DNA of 62,507 bases. Source: Microbulbifer halophilus. GTDB taxonomy: Bacteria; Pseudomonadota; Gammaproteobacteria; Pseudomonadales; Cellvibrionaceae. The notes under the pieces were generated by a model that did no database searches, had not been told where the DNA came from, and saw nothing but the letters and a program-made list of their open reading frames with translations. Position numbers and translations under genes: made by a program. Below, one piece after another: positions 28,153-36,400 of this stretch (position 1 is its first letter; each line of letters starts with the position of its first letter). Where the stretch lies: the NCBI RefSeq assembly GCF_026183675.1, contig NZ_JAPIVK010000025.1, positions 1 to 62,507 on the forward strand. The letters run 5' to 3'.

Positions 28153-28665
28153 ACAGACAAGCGCGAGCTTCCCGCCGGCACAGCGGGCCAGATATTTTCC
28201 ATACCGCCCGACGGCGGCAAGTACCAGGCACATCCATTGCCCAAAGTCCCTGACGGGCGCGGAAAGCCGCAGCCGGCATACGTCGCTCTCCAGACAAGCG
28301 GGCACTCGGTCGAAGCAGTCTGGGTGAGCGATGTCGGGGCGGGTGTCGTCTATTGGCTCAAGCCGGGAAGCGGCGGCCATGATGAGGTCGGGTTGGTCGA
28401 TATTGGCAAGGGCTCCAGGCCTCGCGGTCTCGCTTGGGACCAGGGGAGACGGCGTCTATGGGTTGCCGACGAGGCTGGACATCAATTGCTCGCCATCGAT
28501 CCCGTACACGGCCAACCCGACCCGGCGCTTACAAGGTCTCGCCCCGGTTCGGCGATCGCTCTCGTGGCCGTCTCGCCTCAGGGCGTCTGGTTCACCGAGT
28601 TTGCCCCCGGCAAAGTCTCGGTCCTCGACGTCGACTGTTTGACGGCCCTGGATAGGGCGGTCTAG
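28066..28665 (+). CDS. truncated Vgb-type beta-propeller paralogue
   Basis: A 199-residue family member reduced to roughly the first half of the propeller: IAIAPDGTVWVTDKREL, VWVSDVGAGVVYWLKPG, LWVADEAGHQLLAIDP and VWFTEFAPGKVSVLD blades are present. It then ends in TALDRAV where full paralogues continue with further blades and Ig modules. A good ribosome binding site (AAGGGAG) precedes the ATG. It could be expressed as a half-propeller, but loss of the remaining blades suggests a non-functional remnant or a protein needing a partner. A perfect 10-bp hairpin covers its stop codon. Confidence 0.65.
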   Translation: MDDNLTAISLAAGTDAGGIAIAPDGTVWVTDKRELPAGTAGQIFSIPPDGGKYQAHPLPKVPDGRGKPQPAYVALQTSGHSVEAVWVSDVGAGVVYWLKPGSGGHDEVGLVDIGKGSRPRGLAWDQGRRRLWVADEAGHQLLAIDPVHGQPDPALTRSRPGSAIALVAVSPQGVWFTEFAPGKVSVLDVDCLTALDRAV

Positions 28666-28682
28666 CGGCCTCCCGCTAGACC
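28659..28682. terminator. 10-bp hairpin at converging gene ends
   Basis: GGTCTAGCGG and CCGCTAGACC pair perfectly around a CCTC loop. The stem includes the stop of the truncated paralogue and faces the end of a minus-strand remnant. No T-run follows on either strand, so intrinsic termination is only possible, not clear. Confidence 0.4.
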
Positions 28683-28692
28683 CAAAGCCGAA

Positions 28693-28836
28693 TCACTCCA
28701 TTCCCTGCTCTTCAGCGGTTCTCTGTATCAGCTCCTCCAGGCCCTCCGATTGGGAGAGGTCCAGGCATTGCATTATTGCCAGGTTCGCCCCGTGCTTGCT
28801 GGCGTATCCTTCCTTTCGATATTCGTCTACAAAGCC
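28693..28836 (-). pseudogene. C-terminal fragment of an unrecognised protein
   Basis: The minus strand reads 47 codons of natural-looking soluble sequence ending with a stop: GFVDEYRKEGYASKHGANLA, then MQCLDLSQSEGLEELIQRTA and a charged EEQGME tail. No start codon fits this frame. The readable part stops exactly where the duplicated leader begins at 28836, which suggests a foreign gene end trapped by rearrangement between two copies of the paralogue start. Family not recognised. Confidence 0.45.
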
Positions 28837-28960
28837 ATATATCGCTAAACCACTAAGGAGGGAGTCCGCTTATGGACGACGACTTGACGGCCATTTCGCT
28901 TGCGGCGGGAACAGATGCCGGCGGCATCGCCATCGCCCCCGATGGCACCGTGTGGGTTGC
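28836..28960 (+). repeat. duplicated leader, copy 2
   Basis: Second copy of the ~120-bp leader and gene start seen at 28030, with AAGGAGGGAG as ribosome binding site and MDDDLTAIS as the encoded start. Confidence 0.7.
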
Positions 28961-29219
28961 AGGCAAGATAGTTTCGGGGTGGTTTTTTTTCCATTGCCTC
29001 AGGGGAGGACGGCAACTCCCTGTGAAGGGCCCGTCAGTGGTGGCGGCTTTGTCCTCCGGGCCGGGATCTGCGGCTCCCCCGCGCCTGTCACCATCTATAC
29101 TGCTCCCATTGCCGAGGACGACCGAGTCGACAAGGCGACCCCGTTACGGGTGTCGCGGTTGCGGATCGGGTTCGCCCGACGGCAGCCGTTGCACCTCGGG
29201 TGCATGCATAGACACATAG
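28872..29219 (+). pseudogene. decayed beta-propeller paralogue
   Basis: The first ~33 codons match the truncated paralogue (ISLAAGTDAGGIAIAPDGTV, then WVAGK). After that the frame goes astray, but family-like pieces persist in another frame: VVFFPLPQG resembles the propeller's VFSIAPGE strand, and DKATP...GVAVAD-like text appears near 29130. Frameshifts and a large internal deletion explain this better than a new 115-residue protein. It lies directly upstream of the autotransporter. Confidence 0.55.
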
Positions 29220-29335
29220 CAGTTGGGTGACCGCAACCACTCTCCTCGCGGGAGAGCGGGCTGTTGTGATTGCGTTTTCTTGGCGATTCGAGGGCGGCGG
29301 GATCAAAGGGAATTGTCGGAGGCAACGGAGGCCCC

Positions 29336-32300
29336 ATGTTTCGAAACCGGTCCCGGCACGCGGTATACGTGCGCTCGACGGCGCTGGCCAGCGCCTCGAT
29401 GCTGGCCATTCCCACCCTCGTTCCCGTGGTCACGCCTGCCTGGGCGCAGCAGACACAGGACAACTGGATAGGCGCGGTATCGAACGTCTGGTTCGACCCA
29501 CAAAATTGGCAGGACGGGACTGTGCCGGTCGCTGGAAAAAACGTCGATATCGATACGGACGCGCCGAATGGGAATGGGGCGGTGGTCGATGGCGCTCCGG
29601 CAATTGTCGGCCAGATTACGGTCGGCCGCACGGGTAGCGGCGCGCTTTCGATTCGCAACGGCGGGGTCGTCGAGAGCCTTGTTGGTTCCTTGAGCGGAAA
29701 CGTGATTGGTGCAAATCCCGGATCTCGGGGCACGGTGACGGTAACCGGGCCCGGCTCGCTCTGGAGTATGGACGGTGCGCTGACCGTGAACAGCGTCCTC
29801 GCAATCGAGGATGGCGGTCGCGTGAGCGCCATTGGAACGACCAGCAGCGGAATGTCCATTAGCGACGGCGGCATTGTCACGGTCACCGGTCTCAATTCCG
29901 ACTTCGAGACCAATGATATCCTGGAAGTCGGGGTGCAGGGAGCCGGCACCCTCACCATTTCAGCGGGCGGTGTGGTGACCAGCGCGCGAGGTGTTGTCGG
30001 CGATGAGGCGAACAGCACCGGCACTGTGACGGTGACCGGACCCGGCGCGCGCTGGAGCATGAACACTGGGCTGGCTGGGGAGGACCCGCCCCCCGGCGCG
30101 CTTCTTATCGGTGCGGAAGGCACGGGCAGCGTCACGGTCGCGGACGGCGGCCTGGTCAGCGCCAGCAACGGCATCACCATCGCCCAGGCGGCCGGCGCCA
30201 CGGGTACGCTCAATATCGGCGCCGCAGCCGGTCAGGCCGCGGCCGCCGCCGGGGACTTGCAGGCGCCCACGGTCGCCTTCGGTGCCGGCACCGGCACCAT
30301 CAATTTCAACCATACGAGTTCGGACCATATTTTCGCGCCTGCGATTTCCGGCACCGGATCCGTCAACCAGCTGGCCGGCACGACGACGCTGACCGGGAAC
30401 AACAGCTACAAGGGTGCAACCACCGTCTCAGGCGGCAGACTGTTGATCGACGGCGACCACTCGGGCGCGACCGGCCTCACCAGGGTCCGGAGCGGCGGCA
30501 CGCTCGGCGGCGAGGGCACCATCGGCGGCGATGTGACGGTCGACGGCGGCGGCAAACTCACCGCGTTCGACAACGACCAGGACGGCATCCACAAGCTCAC
30601 CCTCAACGGCAATCTCGCCCTGCAGAGCGGCGCGACCCTCGACTACGATTACGGCCAGTCGCCCAATGGCGCTCCGGACGCGCTGATGATGGAGGTGGGC
30701 GGCGATGTCGATCTGGGCGGCAGTACCCTCAATGTCGCGAACAATTCGGGCCAGGACCTGGCTCCCGGCGTCTACGGGCTGATCCACTACGACGGCAACC
30801 TGAGCGGCCGTTTTGCCAATGCCAACCTGCCGAGCAGCGATTTCTCCGTGCAGACCTCGGTCGCCGGCCGCGTCAACCTGGTGAACGCGGCGGGCTTCCA
30901 GCTGAGCTTCTGGGACGGCGGCGGCACCCCGGGCAACGGCCGGATCGAGGGCGGCAGCGGTGTCTGGCAAGCCTCGGGCGACCGGAACTGGACCACGGTC
31001 GACGGCGCGCGCAACGGCAGCTTCGCCGACGACAGCTTCGCCATCTTCCTCGGCGCGCCCGGTACGGTGACGGTGGACAACGGCAACGGCCCGGTGAAGG
31101 TCGCGGATATGCAGTTCGCGGTCGACGGCTACAGGATCGCGGGCGACGCGCTCACGCTCGGCACCGACCCGGCCACGATCCTGGTGGGCGACAACACCGT
31201 CAACGGCGCGGGCTGGACCGCGACCATCGACTCGGTGCTTCGGGGCGATGCCGGGCTGATCAAGGAAGATCTCGGCACGCTGGTGCTCGGCGGTGCCAAC
31301 AGCTACAGCGGCGGCACCACCATCAATGCCGGCACGCTGAGCGTTTCGAGCGATGCCAATCTGGGCGCGGCGGGCGCGGGCCTCACCATCGATGGCGGCA
31401 CGTTGCAGACCACCGCCGGGTTCACGTCCGGGCGCGGCGTGACGCTCGGTGCCGGCGGCGGCACATTCAGGACCGACGCCCCTCTGCACCTCACCGGCGT
31501 TATCGGGGGTGCGGGCGCGCTCACCAAGACGGGGGCGGGCGCGCTGACCTTGAGTGGCACCAATACCTATCAGGGCGGCACAAGGGTCGACGCCGGCGTG
31601 CTGGTGGTCGGCGGAGGCGGCGCCACCGGCAGTATCGAGGGCGACGTCACTGTCAAGAAGGGTGCCGGGCTCGCCTTCGACCGGTCCAACGCCTACCGCT
31701 TCGACGGATTGATCGAGGGCGGCGGCAGCGTCCAGCAGGCGGGCACCGGCACGCTCACGTTCACCGCCGACAACACCTATTCGGGCGGCACGTCTATCGA
31801 GAGCGGCGGCACGCTGCAGCTCGGCAATGGCGGCACCAGCGGCAGCGCCGGCAGCGGCGATATCGAGAACCACGGCGCACTCGTCTTCAATCGCAGCAAC
31901 GCGCTGGCGATCCCCGGCACGATTACCGGCGGCGGCCGCGTCGAGCAGGCGGGCAGCGGCACCACCACCCTGACCGGGAACAACAGCTATGGCGGCCCAA
32001 CCACCGTCTCGGCGGGCACGCTCCTGATCGACGGCGACCAGTCGGGTGCGACCGGTCTCACCCGGGTTCAGAACGGCGGCACGCTCGGCGGCGAGGGCAC
32101 CATCGGCGGCAACGTGAGGGTCGACGGTGGCGGCACGCTCACCGCGTTCGACAGCGATGGCGACGGCATTCACAAGCTCACCATCAACGGCGATCTCGGC
32201 CTGCAGAGCGGCGCCAACCTCGACTACACCTACGGCCAGTCGCCGAGCGGCAACCACGACGCGCTGATGCTGGAGGTGGGTGGCAATGTCGATCTGGGCG

Positions 32301-35300
32301 GCAGCACCCTCAACGTGGAGAACAATTCGGGCCAGGATTTTGATCCCGGTGTCTATGGGCTGATCCATTACCGGGGCAGCCTGAGCGGCAGCTTCGGCGC
32401 CACCAACCTGCCGTCCGGCGATTTCTCCGTACAGACCTCGGTTTCTGGCCGCGTCAACATGGTGAACACCGCCGGCCTCGAGATGAATTTCTGGGACGGG
32501 CCCGGGAATCCGAACGACGGCGTCATCCAGGGCGGCGGCGGTGTCTGGCAAGGCTCGGGTGGCAACACCAACTGGACCGATATCGGCGGCAGGGTCAACG
32601 GTGCTTTCACCGACGGCAGCTTTGCCATCTTCCAGGGCAGGCCCGGCACGGTGATCGTGGACAACAGCCAGGGCCAGGTCCGCGTCGCGGGCATGCAGTT
32701 CGCGGTCGACGGCTACACCATCACCGGCGACGCGATCGCGCTCGGCACCGATCCGGCGACCATCCGGGTCGGCGACGGCACGCCCAACGGGGCCGACGAT
32801 ACGGCGACGATCGAGTCGGTGCTTCGAGGGAGTGCCGGGCTGGTCAAGGCCGACCTCGGCACCCTGGTGCTCACCGGCAACAACACCTATTCCGGCGGCA
32901 CGACGATCGAGGCCGGCGAGCTGGCGCTGGGCGGCAACAGCGGCAGTATCGAGGGCGATGTCACGGTCGAGGAGAACGGCCGGCTCGTCTTCGACCGGTT
33001 CAATGCCTACACCTTTGGCGGTGTGATCAGCGGCGGCGGCCAGGTCGAGCAGAGGGGGTTCGACACGGTCACCCTCACCGCCGACAACACCTATAGCGGC
33101 GGCACGACCATCTCCAATGGCAGGTTGCGCGTCGCCGGGACGGCCGGCACCCTCGGCACCGGCGATGTCGGCATCGCCGGCGGCGGTACGCTCGTGTTCG
33201 ACCGCACCAACACCTACACCTACGGCGGTGAGATCAGCGGCGCCGGCAGGGTCGAGCAGGCGGGCAGCGGCACCACCATCCTCACCGGCGACAGCGACTA
33301 CAAGGGCGGGACCTGGATTGCGCGGGGCACCCTGCAGCTCGGCGATGGCGGCGGGACCGGCAGCATCACGGGTGACATCGCGACCGGGCAGGCCGGCAGG
33401 CTCGCTTTCAACCGTTCCGATGCGTACACCTTCGGGGGCGTGATCAGCGGCGCCGGCCGCGTCGAGCAGGTGGGCAGCGGCACCACCACCCTGACCGGGA
33501 ACAACCGCTACAGCGGCACGACGACGGTTTCCGACGGCAGGCTGCTGATCGACGGCGACCAGTCGGCTGCCACCGGTCTCACCCGGGTTCGGGACGGCGG
33601 CACGCTCGGTGGCGGGGGCACCATCGGCGGCAATGTGCGGGTCGACGGCGGCGGCAGGCTCACCGCGTTTGACAGCGATGACGACGGCGTCCACAAGCTC
33701 ACCATCAACGGCGATCTCGGCCTGCGGAGCGGCGCCAACCTCGACTACACCTACGGCCAGTCGCCGGGCGGCAACCACGACGCGCTGATGATGGAGGTGG
33801 GCGGCAATGTCGATCTGGGCGGCAGCACCCTCCATGTCAGGAACCATTCGGGCCGGGACTTCGATCCCGGCATCTACGGGCTGATCCATTACGGCGGCAG
33901 CCTGAGCGGCAGTTTTGCAAATACCAACCTGCCGTCCGGCGATTTCTCCGTGCAGACCTCGGTTCCTGGCCGCGTCAACATGGTGAATACCGCCGGCCTC
34001 GAGATGAATTTCTGGGACGGGCCCGGGAATCCGAACGACGGCGTCATCCAGGGCGGCAGCGGTGTCTGGCAAGGCTCGGGCGGCAACACCAACTGGACCG
34101 ACATCGAGGGTACACCCAACGGTGCCTTCACCGACGGCAGCTTCGCCATCTTCCAGGGCAGGCCCGGCATGGTGACCGTGGACAACAGCCAGGGCCAGGT
34201 CGGCGTCGCCGGCATGCAGTTCGCGGTCGATGGCTACACCATCATCGGCGAGGCGATCACCCTGGAGAGCGATTCCGCCACCATCCGGGTCGGCGACGGA
34301 ACGCCCAACGGGGCCGACGATACGGCGACCATCGGGTCGGTGCTTCGGGGGAGTGCCGGGCTGGTCAAGGCCGATCTCGGCACCCTGGTGCTCACCGGCA
34401 ACAACACCTATTCCGGCGGCACGACGATCGAGGCCGGCACGCTGAGCGTTTCGGACAATCGCAATCTGGGCGCGGCGGGCACGGAACTCCGCTTCGACGG
34501 CGGCATCCTGCGGGTGACCGGGACCGACTATAGGACCACCGACCGGCCGATCGCCTGGGGCACCTTTGGCGGTGGCTTCGACATCGCGGACGCCGCCAAC
34601 ACCTTCACGCTCGATCAGACCCTTGCCGGCAGCGGCCCGCTCGACAAGCTCGGCGGCGGCACGCTGCATCTCACTGGCGACAGCTCGGGCTTCACCGGCG
34701 AGACCGAGATCCTGGCCGGCACGCTCGCGGTCGACGGCAGCCTGTGCGGCCCGCTGACGATCCGCGCCGGCGGCACCCTGGCGGGCACCGGCACCGTCTG
34801 CGATACGACCAGTTTCTCCGGCGGCACCATCGCGCCCGCCGGCCCCGGGCACATCGGCACCCTCACCATCGACGGCGACTACACCAGCAATGGTGGCAAT
34901 CTCGCCATCGATGCAGCGCTCGGCGACGATTCCTCGCCGAGCGATCTTCTCCACATCACCGGCGACACCCTCATGGGGTCGGGGGCGACCCGGATCTTCG
35001 TGACCAATCTCGGCGGTGACGGCGGCGAGACGTCTGGCGACGGCATCAGGATCGTCCAGGTCGACGGCACCTCGTCGGCCGATCTCTTCGAACTCGGCGC
35101 ACCGGCGATCGGCGGCGAATACAGCTACGACCTCTTCTTCGAACCGGGCGACGGCGACTGGTTTCTGCGCAGTGTCGGCCTGGCCCCGACGGTGCCGACC
35201 TATGAGGCCTATGCGGCGACGCTGCTCGACCTGATGGCGCTGCCGACGCTCAGGCAGCGGGTCGGCAACCGCTATTACGCGTTTGCCGGCGGCGGCGCCG

Positions 35301-36160
35301 ATCTTCCCACGGCCGAAGAGCCGGCGACCGAGTCGATGGGCCATTCCGGCGGGCGCGTCCTGCGGACGCGGATCGAGGCGACTCACGGCCACTTCGAAGG
35401 GGCGTCGAGCCTCGGCACCGAATATGACTCGACCCGCACGCTCGTGCAGGTCGGCGCCGACGGCCAACTGGCCGACAAGGCTTCGGGCATCGTCATCGGC
35501 GGGCTCACCGCGCACTACGCCCATGCCGAATCCGACATCGAGTCGGAAACCGGCAATGGTACCGCTTCGACCGATACCGTCGGGGTCGGCGCATCGCTGA
35601 CCTGGTACGGCGACGACGGCCTTTATGCCGACGGTCAGGCGACGCTTGCCTATCTCATGAGCGACCTCAGCGCCACCGGTATCGGCGCGCTCGTCGACGA
35701 CAATTCGGGTTGGGGCTACGGGCTCGGCATCGAGGCCGGCAAGAGAATCGCCATCGGCGGCAACTGGTCGGTGACGCCGCAGGCGCAGCTCTCCTACACC
35801 GGGGTCGATTTCGACGACTTCACCGACCCCTTCGACGCCGACATCGCGCTGGAGAGCGGCGACAGCCTCAACGGCCGGCTCGGTGTCGCCTTCGATACCG
35901 CCGGCTACGGTGCCGGGAGCGGCGGCCACGTCTATACGATCGCCAATCTCACCTACGAATTTCTCGATGGCACCGCGGTCGACGTCGACGATACGGTCCT
36001 CGACTTCGAGCCGCACGATTTCGGCGGCGAGCTCGGCATCGGCGGCACCTATGAATGGGGTGGCGGCAAATATACCGTCCACGGCGAGGCGCTCGGCCAG
36101 ACCAGCTTCGAAGGCAGCTATGGCTTCAAGGGCATCGTGGGGTTCTCCATGCGATTCTGA
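29336..36160 (+). CDS. type V autotransporter with PATR-like beta-helix repeats
   Basis: A 2274-residue self-secreting surface protein. The start at 29336 is preferred over an in-frame ATG 66 bp upstream because a GGAGG-type site precedes it and it begins a clear signal peptide (MFRNRSRHAVYVRSTALAS, cleavage after AWA, residue 37). The passenger is beta-helical with repeated VTVTGPGSLWSM-like and LTLTGNNTYSGGTT-like (autotransporter-associated) strands, and contains three near-identical ~315-residue units. The last ~270 residues form the translocator barrel (from about LLDLMALPTLRQRVGNRY) and end GIVGFSMRF with terminal Phe. G+C and codon choice are more extreme than in the paralogue cluster, closer to alphaproteobacterial autotransporters, so transfer is plausible. 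Passenger ligand unknown. Confidence 0.92.
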   Translation: MFRNRSRHAVYVRSTALASASMLAIPTLVPVVTPAWAQQTQDNWIGAVSNVWFDPQNWQDGTVPVAGKNVDIDTDAPNGNGAVVDGAPAIVGQITVGRTGSGALSIRNGGVVESLVGSLSGNVIGANPGSRGTVTVTGPGSLWSMDGALTVNSVLAIEDGGRVSAIGTTSSGMSISDGGIVTVTGLNSDFETNDILEVGVQGAGTLTISAGGVVTSARGVVGDEANSTGTVTVTGPGARWSMNTGLAGEDPPPGALLIGAEGTGSVTVADGGLVSASNGITIAQAAGATGTLNIGAAAGQAAAAAGDLQAPTVAFGAGTGTINFNHTSSDHIFAPAISGTGSVNQLAGTTTLTGNNSYKGATTVSGGRLLIDGDHSGATGLTRVRSGGTLGGEGTIGGDVTVDGGGKLTAFDNDQDGIHKLTLNGNLALQSGATLDYDYGQSPNGAPDALMMEVGGDVDLGGSTLNVANNSGQDLAPGVYGLIHYDGNLSGRFANANLPSSDFSVQTSVAGRVNLVNAAGFQLSFWDGGGTPGNGRIEGGSGVWQASGDRNWTTVDGARNGSFADDSFAIFLGAPGTVTVDNGNGPVKVADMQFAVDGYRIAGDALTLGTDPATILVGDNTVNGAGWTATIDSVLRGDAGLIKEDLGTLVLGGANSYSGGTTINAGTLSVSSDANLGAAGAGLTIDGGTLQTTAGFTSGRGVTLGAGGGTFRTDAPLHLTGVIGGAGALTKTGAGALTLSGTNTYQGGTRVDAGVLVVGGGGATGSIEGDVTVKKGAGLAFDRSNAYRFDGLIEGGGSVQQAGTGTLTFTADNTYSGGTSIESGGTLQLGNGGTSGSAGSGDIENHGALVFNRSNALAIPGTITGGGRVEQAGSGTTTLTGNNSYGGPTTVSAGTLLIDGDQSGATGLTRVQNGGTLGGEGTIGGNVRVDGGGTLTAFDSDGDGIHKLTINGDLGLQSGANLDYTYGQSPSGNHDALMLEVGGNVDLGGSTLNVENNSGQDFDPGVYGLIHYRGSLSGSFGATNLPSGDFSVQTSVSGRVNMVNTAGLEMNFWDGPGNPNDGVIQGGGGVWQGSGGNTNWTDIGGRVNGAFTDGSFAIFQGRPGTVIVDNSQGQVRVAGMQFAVDGYTITGDAIALGTDPATIRVGDGTPNGADDTATIESVLRGSAGLVKADLGTLVLTGNNTYSGGTTIEAGELALGGNSGSIEGDVTVEENGRLVFDRFNAYTFGGVISGGGQVEQRGFDTVTLTADNTYSGGTTISNGRLRVAGTAGTLGTGDVGIAGGGTLVFDRTNTYTYGGEISGAGRVEQAGSGTTILTGDSDYKGGTWIARGTLQLGDGGGTGSITGDIATGQAGRLAFNRSDAYTFGGVISGAGRVEQVGSGTTTLTGNNRYSGTTTVSDGRLLIDGDQSAATGLTRVRDGGTLGGGGTIGGNVRVDGGGRLTAFDSDDDGVHKLTINGDLGLRSGANLDYTYGQSPGGNHDALMMEVGGNVDLGGSTLHVRNHSGRDFDPGIYGLIHYGGSLSGSFANTNLPSGDFSVQTSVPGRVNMVNTAGLEMNFWDGPGNPNDGVIQGGSGVWQGSGGNTNWTDIEGTPNGAFTDGSFAIFQGRPGMVTVDNSQGQVGVAGMQFAVDGYTIIGEAITLESDSATIRVGDGTPNGADDTATIGSVLRGSAGLVKADLGTLVLTGNNTYSGGTTIEAGTLSVSDNRNLGAAGTELRFDGGILRVTGTDYRTTDRPIAWGTFGGGFDIADAANTFTLDQTLAGSGPLDKLGGGTLHLTGDSSGFTGETEILAGTLAVDGSLCGPLTIRAGGTLAGTGTVCDTTSFSGGTIAPAGPGHIGTLTIDGDYTSNGGNLAIDAALGDDSSPSDLLHITGDTLMGSGATRIFVTNLGGDGGETSGDGIRIVQVDGTSSADLFELGAPAIGGEYSYDLFFEPGDGDWFLRSVGLAPTVPTYEAYAATLLDLMALPTLRQRVGNRYYAFAGGGADLPTAEEPATESMGHSGGRVLRTRIEATHGHFEGASSLGTEYDSTRTLVQVGADGQLADKASGIVIGGLTAHYAHAESDIESETGNGTASTDTVGVGASLTWYGDDGLYADGQATLAYLMSDLSATGIGALVDDNSGWGYGLGIEAGKRIAIGGNWSVTPQAQLSYTGVDFDDFTDPFDADIALESGDSLNGRLGVAFDTAGYGAGSGGHVYTIANLTYEFLDGTAVDVDDTVLDFEPHDFGGELGIGGTYEWGGGKYTVHGEALGQTSFEGSYGFKGIVGFSMRF
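30383..31330 (+). repeat. autotransporter passenger unit 1
   Basis: First of three in-frame units that start with codons for TTLTGNNSY and contain LLIDGDHSGATGLTRV, YGQSPNGAPDALMMEVGG, VYGLIHY and FAIFLGAPGTVTVDN. It is the most divergent of the three. Confidence 0.75.
31964..32900 (+). repeat. autotransporter passenger unit 2
   Basis: Second unit, very similar in DNA to unit 3 (for example MNFWDGPGNPNDGVIQGG and VWQGSGGNTNWTDI are shared). Confidence 0.75.
33485..34420 (+). repeat. autotransporter passenger unit 3
   Basis: Third unit. Long stretches are near-identical to unit 2, indicating recent duplication or homogenisation. Confidence 0.75.
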
Positions 36161-36400
36161 CCAGCGGTTGACAGCACTTCTGCCGGGGGAACAGCCTGTG
36201 GAAGTGGACCTGGTCGGCGGCTTGCTGGAAACCTCGTAGACCACCCGGGAGATATTCTCTGTTTCGTCGACCCGATTGCGCCGTCTCCCGGCTTACAGCT
36301 TGAGCTCAGGAAGGGAGAGCAGAAGGAAAAGTGAAGCGCCCCGGCCGACGAATGGCGGTTGCGGTACCGGGACACTTCTCAAACGGAGACTGACTGATTG

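Noticed and set aside
30428..36244. 1938-codon open frame on the minus strand opposite the autotransporter
   Set aside because: It mirrors the repetitive, GC-biased autotransporter codons; no recognisable domain, Ala/Val/Asp/Gly-rich shadow translation, and the plus strand has signal peptide, repeats and barrel.
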